A stretch of DNA of 7,294 nt from JBIKLM01 sp044375105 (GTDB lineage: Bacteria > Planctomycetota > UBA1135 > GCA-002686595): contig JBILNK010000199.1 of assembly GCA_044375105.1 (NCBI GenBank), forward strand, positions 1 through 7,294. The letters run 5' to 3'. Below the pieces are notes generated by a model. That model did not search any database, had not been told where the DNA came from, and saw only the letters and a list, made by a program, of their open reading frames with translations. Shown one piece after another: positions 1-5,077 of the stretch; the first letter of the stretch is position 1, and each line of letters begins with the position of its first letter. Position numbers and translations under genes: made by a program.

Positions 1-851
1 TCGGTCCGGCGGGCAGGCTGCCCTGGATGCGCAGGGGCACGCCGCTGTTCGCCTCGACCCACAGCTGGATCTCCCCGCGGATCCCGAAGGGCCCGGCGAA
101 TTCGGGCGCGGCTGCGGGCGCGTCCGAACCGGGCGGATTCCAGGGTTTGGTGCTGAGCAGCACGGGGATCGCCTCGAAACGGCCGGCCGGCAGCTCGAGC
201 ACCTCGCCGGCGCCGAAGGACAGCTCGACCTCCCAGGGATTGTCCTTGTCGAGCATCACGAAGACCTCGCGGGGCGAACCGGTCTTGCGCATGCTGCGCA
301 CCAGCAGGATCGCGCTCAGGGAATCGAGCGCCCCGGCCGGCGCGACCACGTCGATCGGCGGCGACCAGACCCGCGTGCCGCGCGGGGCCCCGTGTTTGGT
401 GTCGTTGCGGAACGTGCCACCCGGCTGGCCGCCGCGCTGGCCGAGCAGCAGCTCGTGGCGGCGCTTCTCGGTGCCCTCCTGGTTCGAGGTGGCGCTGAGG
501 CAAGGCCAGTCCTGGGACCGTGTAGGACCCAAAGGCGCGCGCCGAGAGCACGCCGACCTCGTGGCCGTCGGCGCGGCTGCTGCCGGGCCGCAGCAGGGAG
601 CGCCGGTAGGGCTCGGTGCGCGAATCCAGGGTCACCGTGCCGACGCGGGCGTCGACCGGCCCGAGCTGGAGGCGCACCTCGTATTGCAGGCGCTCTTGGC
701 GCGGCACCAGCAGGGGCAGCTGGCCGGCCGCGCGCGGGAATTCCAAGGGCTCGCGGACCGGCGCGGGCGCGGCGGCCGGCGTCTCTTGGGCCGGAGGCGG
801 CGCGGGGTGCGCCGAGAGCAGCAGAGCGGAGCACAGGAAAGCCAGCTTCAT
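1..851 (-). CDS. DUF3108-like exported protein, partial at left edge and frame-disrupted
   Basis: The gene starts at ATG 851, and MKLAFLCSALLLSAHP looks like a signal peptide, so the product is probably periplasmic or envelope-located. The first frame reads residues 1 to about 110, including RLQYEVRLQLGPVDARVGTV and HEVGVLSARAFGSYT. Coding then continues in another frame (codons beginning at position 514 and every third base down) with QDWPCLSATSNQEGTEKRR, RVWSPPIDVV, ELPAGRFEAIPVLL (about 160-200) and GIRGEIQLWVEANSGVPLRI, then leaves the window. The pattern of an early strand pair, a mid-protein E-[KR]-RR-[HE]-E motif, a PAG[RT]F motif and a late G-x-[IL]-x-[LV]-W-[VI] strand fits the DUF3108 family of beta-rich envelope proteins of unknown function, typically near 250-300 residues, so few residues are likely missing at the edge. 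It lies 94 bp downstream of the dehydrogenase on the same strand. No Shine-Dalgarno is seen before 851. The family call is from motif recognition and no profile search was run. Confidence 0.68.
   Translation of the reverse strand, partial: MKLAFLCSALLLSAHPAPPPAQETPAAAPAPVREPLEFPRAAGQLPLLVPRQERLQYEVRLQLGPVDARVGTVTLDSRTEPYRRSLLRPGSSRADGHEVGVLSARAFGSYTVPGLALPQRHLEPGGHREAPPRAAARPARRPAGWHVPQRHQTRGPARHAGLVAADRRGRAGRGARFPERDPAGAQHAQDRFAPRGLRDARQGQSLGGRAVLRRRRGARAAGRPFRGDPRAAQHQTLESARFGRARSRARIRRALRDPRGDPAVGRGEQRRAPAHPGQPARRT
487..527 (-). other. Frame break inside the DUF3108-like gene
   Basis: Reading from ATG 851, sensible sequence runs to about GSYTV (codons 530 to 518). From QDWP (codon at 514) onward, the sensible sequence lies one base later in the direction of translation. 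Both frames are free of stops here because the DNA is so GC-rich, so the break is visible only from protein sense. The shift equals one extra base or two missing bases. The CCC run at 516-514 is the simplest place for one base too many: dropping one C joins GSYTV directly to QDWPCLSATS. It may be a sequencing or assembly error, a real pseudogene mutation, or a small deletion whose length is not a multiple of three. Confidence 0.65.
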
Positions 852-924
852 GGGAGGCGAATGGGCGGCGACTACGCACGAGCCGCGGCCAGGCTGGTGC
901 CGGAATCCTCAAAACTCAACCGCT

Positions 925-942
925 GGCCCGGGCAGCCGGGCC
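925..942 (-). terminator. GC-rich hairpin just after the dehydrogenase stop
   Basis: A perfect 7-bp stem with a 4-base loop (GGCCCGG, loop CTGC, CCGGGCC on the minus strand) begins 3 bases past the dehydrogenase stop codon. It is followed by AGCGGTTGAGTTTTGAGG, which has only a short T run displaced from the stem. It may act as a weak terminator or mRNA 3' stabiliser between the dehydrogenase and the DUF3108-like gene. In DNA this GC-rich such stems also arise by chance. Confidence 0.3.
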
Positions 943-945
943 GCA

Positions 946-2061
946 TCAGCACACGGGCGGGCCGCCGGGCGCCGCGCCGAGGCTGCGCTCGAGGGCCGGG
1001 CGCGGGGCCTGGGCGGCCTCGCGGCGGCGCTGGGACAGCAGCCGGCGGGCCTCGCGCTGCGCCACGCGCGCCGGCGGCAGGCCCTCGTCCAGGGCCTCGC
1101 GCAAGAGGCGGGTGGCCCGGTCGCCGATGCGGCCTTCGATGGCCGAGACCGGCTCGCGGTGCCCGAACAAGTGGAACAGCGCGCCCCGGATCAGGGCGCC
1201 GGAATTGATCAGCACATCCGGGACGAACAGCACGCCGGACTCGTGCAGGCGGTCGCCGTGGGAGCTGCGCGCCAGCAGGTTGTTGGCCCCGCCGGCCACG
1301 ATGCGCGCGGAGAGGCGCCGCAGGGTCAGGTCGTGCAGCAGCCCGCCCATGGCATTGGGCGAGAACACGTCGCAGCGCGCGTCGAATTCGCTGCCCGGGG
1401 GCAGCAGCTCGAGGCCGAACTCGCGCTGGGCCGCGTGGCAGCGCGCGGGATCGAGATCGCTGGCGGCCACCTGGGCGCCGACCAGGACCAGGCGCCGCAC
1501 CAGCTCGGTGCCCACGGCCCCGAGGCCCTGCACGACGATGCGCCGCCGGGGCCAGTCCAGGGCGCCATCGAGGGCCAGCAGGGCCGCCGAGATGCCGGCG
1601 AAAACGCCCGCCGCGGTGGCCTGGGCCAGCTCGCCGGGTCCGGCCGGACCCGGATCGGTGGCGAAGCGCGTCGTGCTGCACAGGGCGGCCAGCTGGGCCA
1701 CCCCGGTGCCCATGTCGGGCCCGGCGTAGAAGCGGCCCTGCAGGCGTTCGGTGACCTCGCCGAGGTAGGCGTAGGCGCGCTCCAGGTCGAGCCCGGGCTG
1801 ATCGAGCACCACCAGCTTGGCCCCGCCCGCCGGCAGTCCCGCCAGACAGCATTTGGCCGTCATGGCGCGGGCCAGGCGCAGGCAATCGACCAGCGCGCGG
1901 TTCTCGTTGGAGTACGGGAAGCGCCGGATGCCGCCGAAGGCCGGCCCGGCGCTGGTGTCGTGGATCGCCAGGAAGCCCTGCAGCCCGCTCCTGCGATCGT
2001 GGAGCGCGACCAGCTCCTCGAAACCTTCGCGGGCCAGGGCGTTCAGGACGTGGACGGCCAT
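946..2061 (-). CDS. Glu/Leu/Phe/Val dehydrogenase, leucine dehydrogenase-like
   Basis: A 371-residue cytoplasmic enzyme expected to oxidatively deaminate a branched-chain amino acid (leucine, valine or isoleucine) with NAD+, giving the 2-oxo acid and ammonium. The N-terminal substrate domain has GGIRRFPYSNENRAL (43-57), RLARAMTAK with K70, AGLPAGGAK with K82, and GPDMGT with D116. Their 12-residue lysine spacing and positions match the substrate and catalytic lysines and the catalytic aspartate of leucine dehydrogenase. The Rossmann domain has VVQGLGAVG (176-184) and D202 at the end of the second strand, where NAD-users carry Asp. Then come DVFSPNAMGG (231-240), IVAGGANNLLA (254-264, N260/N261) and PDVLINSGALIRG (281-293). 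Length fits the family (about 350-370). The usual GGGK is GGAK here. The start at 2061 places these motifs at family-typical positions; no strong Shine-Dalgarno precedes it. Leucine versus valine or phenylalanine preference cannot be read with certainty. Confidence 0.93.
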   Translation of the reverse strand: MAVHVLNALAREGFEELVALHDRRSGLQGFLAIHDTSAGPAFGGIRRFPYSNENRALVDCLRLARAMTAKCCLAGLPAGGAKLVVLDQPGLDLERAYAYLGEVTERLQGRFYAGPDMGTGVAQLAALCSTTRFATDPGPAGPGELAQATAAGVFAGISAALLALDGALDWPRRRIVVQGLGAVGTELVRRLVLVGAQVAASDLDPARCHAAQREFGLELLPPGSEFDARCDVFSPNAMGGLLHDLTLRRLSARIVAGGANNLLARSSHGDRLHESGVLFVPDVLINSGALIRGALFHLFGHREPVSAIEGRIGDRATRLLREALDEGLPPARVAQREARRLLSQRRREAAQAPRPALERSLGAAPGGPPVC

Positions 2062-2221
2062 GCTCGGGCCCCATGGTGCCCGCCGCCCGGCTCCGCGAGG
2101 CGAAGAATTTCCTGGCCAGGCCCGCGGTCGCAGACCCGGCGCTGGCGCGCGGGCCGCGCGGCGGGAAGAATCGCAGCCGGCCGGCGTCCAGCGCGCCTCT
2201 CCCCCCCACCCCGTGCCCCCC
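2062..2221. promoter_or_regulatory. Divergent control region between the dehydrogenase and the HEAT lipoprotein gene
   Basis: This is the only gap from which transcription can run both ways, minus into the dehydrogenase and plus into the HEAT lipoprotein. It holds a short AT-rich patch (CGAAGAATTTCC, 2101-2112) in otherwise extremely GC-rich DNA, immediately followed by the palindrome CCTGGCCAGG, and it ends in a C-run tract. I could not find a convincing -35/-10 or -24/-12 pair on either strand. The promoter role is inferred from gene orientation. Confidence 0.45.
2111..2120. promoter_or_regulatory. 10-bp perfect palindrome, possible operator
   Basis: CCTGGCCAGG is a perfect inverted repeat adjoining the AT-rich patch in the divergent region, 50 bp upstream of the dehydrogenase start and about 100 bp upstream of the lipoprotein start. 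A dimeric regulator could bind here, but the site is short and built only from bases common in this genome. Confidence 0.2.
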
Positions 2222-2228
2222 GTGCCCC
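2201..2228 (-). repeat. Four-run G-quadruplex motif (C runs on plus strand)
   Basis: On the plus strand the tract is C7-A-C4-GTG-C6-GTG-C4, so the minus strand carries four runs of at least four G separated by loops of 1, 3 and 3 bases. That satisfies the canonical intramolecular G-quadruplex pattern with up to four tetrads, and the plus strand satisfies the i-motif pattern. It sits upstream of the dehydrogenase start, so an RNA begun beyond 2228 would carry the G runs in its leader. The two GTG loops are also the two best candidate start codons of the HEAT lipoprotein. Confidence 0.7.
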
Positions 2229-3226
2229 AGCGTCCTCCGCGATCCCATCCGTTCCAACGGGCAGCGCTCCGGGCGCCCGCGCCGGGCCGCCGGCTTCCCG
2301 CTCGGTCCCTGCTGGCCGGTCTGTGCGCGCTGCTGCTGGCCGGCTGCGCCAGCCAGACGAAGGGCCAGAAGATCACCCCCGGCACGACCCCGGACCAGGA
2401 GGAGACCGAGCTGCGCGAGCGGCTGCTCGAGCGCGAGCTGCCCGAAGAGCCGGGCGCCCTGCTGCTCGAGCTCGACGGGCTCCTGCGCGCCTGGAACCAA
2501 ACCAAGCTGAGCGCCCGGGAGGTCGACGAGCGCAAGCACCGCGCCCTGGACCTCGACCTGCGCCGCGGCGCGCGCCAGCGCCTGGACGTGCTGATCGAAC
2601 AAATCGAATCCGGGCCCCCGCGCAACCGCCAGATCGCCGCCATGGCGGTGGGCTTCTCCGCCTCGCCGCGGGCCCTCTCGCCGCTCTTGGCGGCCCTCGA
2701 CGACCCCCTGGTCGGCGTGCGTCAGAACGCCCTGCTGGGCCTCGGGCTGCTGGCGGATCCAAGCACGCCCCTCGAGCCCCTGCGCCAGCGCTTGCTGGAG
2801 GCGCCCGAAGCCACCAGCCGCAACAACGCCGCCTACGCCCTGCAGCGGCTGCTCGAAGCCGGCGTGCGCGATGAGGGCCTGCTCGAGGACCTGCGCCTGG
2901 CCCTGCTCGATCCCGAGCCGGGAGTGCGCGTGCAAGCCGCCACCTGCCTGCGGGTGCTGCAGGACCCCGCGGCGCTGCCGGAGCTGGCCGATCGGCTCGA
3001 GGACCAGGAAACCTTGGTGGCGGTGGCCGCCGCGCGCGCCATCCGGCGCATCGGCGAGGAGGTCGACGCGGAGCGCGGGCGCTGCGCCCGCAACCTGTTC
3101 GAGGCCTGGCGCAAGGGCAAGGGCGAGCGCCGCGATGCGCTGCGCTACGAGCTGCGCATCCTGCGCGGCGCGGACCTGGGCGAAAAAGAAGAGGACTGGC
3201 GCGAGTGGGCCTTCAAGTTGCCGTGA
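2222..3226 (+). CDS. HEAT-repeat lipoprotein
   Basis: A 334-residue protein with an Arg-rich N-terminus, a hydrophobic segment SLLAGLCALLLAG (29-41) and a lipobox cysteine at 42 (LLAGC), so it is expected to be lipid-anchored in the cell envelope. Residues 55-130 are charged and helical (EETELRERLLERELPEEP, DERKHRALDLDLRRGARQR). Residues 133-280 contain tandem HEAT-like helical pairs: RNRQIAAMAVGFSASPRALS, DDPLVGVRQNALLGLGLLAD, SRNNAAYALQRLLEAG, DPEPGVRVQAATCLRVLQD, and ETLVAVAAARAIRRIGEEV. HEAT arrays bind protein partners, and no catalytic motif is visible. GTG 2222 is chosen (GTG 2213 would add three residues); neither has a Shine-Dalgarno and both lie in the C-rich tract, so the 41-residue pre-Cys leader is long and the start is uncertain. 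The stop overlaps the next gene, suggesting a two-gene operon. The specific partner is unknown. Confidence 0.82.
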   Translation: MPQRPPRSHPFQRAALRAPAPGRRLPARSLLAGLCALLLAGCASQTKGQKITPGTTPDQEETELRERLLERELPEEPGALLLELDGLLRAWNQTKLSAREVDERKHRALDLDLRRGARQRLDVLIEQIESGPPRNRQIAAMAVGFSASPRALSPLLAALDDPLVGVRQNALLGLGLLADPSTPLEPLRQRLLEAPEATSRNNAAYALQRLLEAGVRDEGLLEDLRLALLDPEPGVRVQAATCLRVLQDPAALPELADRLEDQETLVAVAAARAIRRIGEEVDAERGRCARNLFEAWRKGKGERRDALRYELRILRGADLGEKEEDWREWAFKLP

Positions 3227-4647
3227 GCGCGAAGCTCCTGGGCAGCTCGTCCGCCGGCGCGGACGGACGCGCAAACCGCAGCGCGGCGCAGCACGGCGGG
3301 GCCCGCGGCCGGGCGCAGAGCTCGCCCGCGGCGGCCGTCGGCTGGACGGCTGCGTCGGCGCCGCTGGCGCCGCTGGCGGCCCCGGGGCAGCAGCGCGCGC
3401 GCAGCCCCGGGCGAAGGCCCTTGCTGCCGCTCGCCGCGCGCCGCTGGGCCGGGCTGTGCCTGGCCGCGCTGCTGACGATCGCCTGCTCGCGCCCGCCGGC
3501 TTCCCTGCCGCCCAGCGAGCCCGCGCCGGCCGCGCCGGCCGCGCCGGCGACTGAGCCGCAGGGCTCCCCCGCGGCCGCGGCCCCCGGCGCCGGGCTCGGC
3601 GCGCGCACCCGCATCGCCGGCTTGGCCGGGCTGCGCACGCGCTCGCAGGTCGTGTTCGCGGCGCTGCCCGAGCAGCCCCATCGCTTCGTGGCCAGCTACG
3701 CCTTCCCCGACCGGGTGCGCTTCGAGCTGTCGGTCGAAGGCGGCGCAGGCGAGGACCGCGTGATCAGCTTCCGTTTCGGTCCGCGCACCTTCGAGGTGGC
3801 CCCGCGCAGCGGCGCCTCCACGGAGCCCGAGCCGGCCGTGCGCGACCAGCTGCTGCGCCGCTTCGAACTGCGCCGCGCAGCGTTCCTGTGGCCCGACGGC
3901 TTCGAATGGACCGAGCGGGAAGGGGCGCGTTTCGCCCCGCTGCCGATGGGCCCGCAGGGCAGCGAGCCCCTCGGGTTCCTGGTGGCCAGCGAGCTCCTCG
4001 AAGGCCGGCCCGGCCGCATCGATGTGCACCGCCCCGACGGCAGCCTGGAGGAGTCCCTGCTGCTCGAAACCTGGCGAACCTTGGGCGCGCGCGCCTTCCC
4101 GGCGCGCCTGTCGGTCTCCTTCGGCGGCGAGACGGTCTGGACCGAGACCGTCGAGGACCTGGAGACCTCCGTGCTGTTCCTGGATGCGCTGTTCCTGCCC
4201 GCCGATCGCCTCGAGCTCCTGCCGGCGGGCCAGCGCGTGGCGCGCGGGCCGGTGCCCCCGTCCTGGTCGCGCTCGCTGCCCCTGATCGGCGCCCGCGACT
4301 GGGCCAGCGCGCGCAGCCTGGCCGCGGCGCAGCGCGCGCAGGTGGAGGCCGGGCTGGCCCCCGCGGGCGATCTGGACCCTCATCCGACCTTCGATCTGGC
4401 CGAGGACGGGCGTCCCGCCGCCGTGCATTGGCGCTGGGCAGGCAGTGGGCCGGCCCCGGCTGGATTCATGGCCCGCGAAGCGGCCGAGTCCGTGCAGCTC
4501 GAGGTGCGCGATCTCGAATCGATCGGCCGGGCCGAGCTCGAGACCCTGCGGGCCCTGCTGCCGGAGCGCGCCAAGCCCCTGGCCCTGCTCGCGCAGGAGC
4601 TGCCGGACCGCTCGGCCCGGGTCGTGCTGATCTTCGCGGATACCTGA
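3205..4647 (+). CDS. Putative lipoprotein with beta-rich body, function unknown
   Basis: Read from GTG 3205 it has 480 residues. This start follows GAGGA (3191-3195) with 9-base spacing and overlaps the HEAT gene by 22 bases, consistent with translational coupling. GTG 3223 (a GTGA overlap) and TTG 3421 are alternatives. From TTG 3421 the product begins with a textbook 22-residue lipoprotein leader ending LLTIAC. From 3205 that cysteine is residue 94, and the Arg/Ala-rich stretch before it is odd. The 3223-3420 segment shows coding-like third-position GC in this frame, favouring the longer form. After a Pro/Ala linker (96-120), residues 140-335 look like alternating beta strands (RTRSQVVFAAL, HRFVASYAFPDRVRFEL, RVISFRFGPRTFEV, FLWPDGFEW, RPGRIDVHRPDGSLEESLLL, VWTETVEDLETSVLF). 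This suggests a LolA-like half-barrel fold, which is inference. Residues 385-480 form a separate region ending RVVLIFADT. I do not recognise a named family. Confidence 0.72.
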   Translation: MGLQVAVSAKLLGSSSAGADGRANRSAAQHGGARGRAQSSPAAAVGWTAASAPLAPLAAPGQQRARSPGRRPLLPLAARRWAGLCLAALLTIACSRPPASLPPSEPAPAAPAAPATEPQGSPAAAAPGAGLGARTRIAGLAGLRTRSQVVFAALPEQPHRFVASYAFPDRVRFELSVEGGAGEDRVISFRFGPRTFEVAPRSGASTEPEPAVRDQLLRRFELRRAAFLWPDGFEWTEREGARFAPLPMGPQGSEPLGFLVASELLEGRPGRIDVHRPDGSLEESLLLETWRTLGARAFPARLSVSFGGETVWTETVEDLETSVLFLDALFLPADRLELLPAGQRVARGPVPPSWSRSLPLIGARDWASARSLAAAQRAQVEAGLAPAGDLDPHPTFDLAEDGRPAAVHWRWAGSGPAPAGFMAREAAESVQLEVRDLESIGRAELETLRALLPERAKPLALLAQELPDRSARVVLIFADT

Positions 4648-4724
4648 GGGGATCGCCCGGCGCGTCCGAAGGGAGGCCTGCGGACGGGGCCGGGCCGCCT
4701 CCCCAGCCGGCCAGCCGTTCCACT

Positions 4725-4736
4725 GGCGCCGGCGCC
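4725..4736. repeat. 12-bp perfect palindrome
   Basis: GGCGCCGGCGCC is its own reverse complement. It could be a cruciform-prone site or part of a GC hairpin after the lipoprotein gene. Its base composition makes a chance origin quite possible. Confidence 0.3.
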
Positions 4737-4817
4737 CCGGGCCCTAGCGCGGCCCCTGCGCCGGTCCGATTCGTAGGCGGCCCGGGGCGGCGGGGCCCGG
4801 AGCAGGGTTTTCGCGGC

Positions 4818-4836
4818 GCTCCGGGCCGGCCGGAGC
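4818..4836. repeat. 7-bp inverted repeat with 5-base loop
   Basis: GCTCCGG, loop GCCGG, CCGGAGC forms a perfect stem. It is preceded by GGGTTTT on the plus strand and not followed by T residues on either strand, so it does not look like an intrinsic terminator. It may be a structured leader element only if a promoter lies upstream of it. Confidence 0.3.
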
Positions 4837-5050
4837 CGCGGGGCGATCCGCCGGGACTTGCCGAACTCCGCGGCCCTGGCGCAAGGCGCGCCCGGGCCAG
4901 TACGCCCCCCGCAACCCGGGACGGCCCCTGGCACGGCCCGGCCGGCGGGTCCATGAATGGCAGGCCCGGCGTCGCTCGGCGAGGACTGCGCGCCTGTCCA
5001 CTGCGACGGACGCTGACCGCCTGGAATGCCCCGAGCCGCTCCGGGAAATC

Positions 5051-5066
5051 GGGAACGAAATTTGCA
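5051..5066 (+). promoter_or_regulatory. Candidate sigma-54 (-24/-12) promoter of the Trp/Gly-rich TPR gene
   Basis: The sequence GGGAACGAAATTTGCA aligns to the sigma-54 consensus TGGCACG-N4-TTGCA, matching 10 of 12 defined positions. The invariant GG (5052-5053) and GC (5064-5065) are separated by exactly 10 bases. The expected start of transcription, 12 bases past the -12 C, is about 5077, one base before ATG 5078. The mRNA would then be leaderless for ATG 5078 or carry a 16-base leader for ATG 5093. If real, expression would need an AAA+ enhancer-binding activator; no clear activator-binding dyad was identified upstream. Confidence 0.4.
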
Positions 5067-5077
5067 CCCTCGCGGCC

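Larger units (their letters stand above)
4648..5077. other. 430-bp non-coding gap
   Basis: No credible gene is seen here. Frames on both strands stay open only because of base composition and read as Arg/Gly/Pro-rich noise. It contains a 6-bp inverted repeat soon after the 4647 stop (CGTCCG ... CGGACG), a 12-bp perfect palindrome (4725-4736), a 7-bp hairpin (4818-4836) and, at the right end, the only AT-rich patch (5045-5063), which holds a candidate sigma-54 promoter. No hairpin with a T tract was found, so termination of the lipoprotein operon is not visible. Confidence 0.6.

Noticed and set aside
316..912. 198-residue minus-strand frame over the DUF3108-like gene
   Set aside because: It is the third frame and matches neither coding half; it reads as Pro/Arg/Ala-rich noise without family motifs.
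1817..2221. Upstream extension of the HEAT lipoprotein frame over the dehydrogenase
   Set aside because: The frame is open but antisense to the conserved dehydrogenase start and would put about 180 residues before the lipobox; GTG 2213 or 2222 is more reasonable.
872..3274. 800-residue open frame on the minus strand
   Set aside because: It runs through the dehydrogenase and opposite the HEAT gene in the wrong frame and reads as Arg/Gly/Ala-rich noise. It is open only because stops are rare in this base composition.
4655..4690. Intrinsic terminator after the second lipoprotein gene
   Set aside because: The only stem close to the stop is 6 bp with a 12-base loop and no T tract follows.
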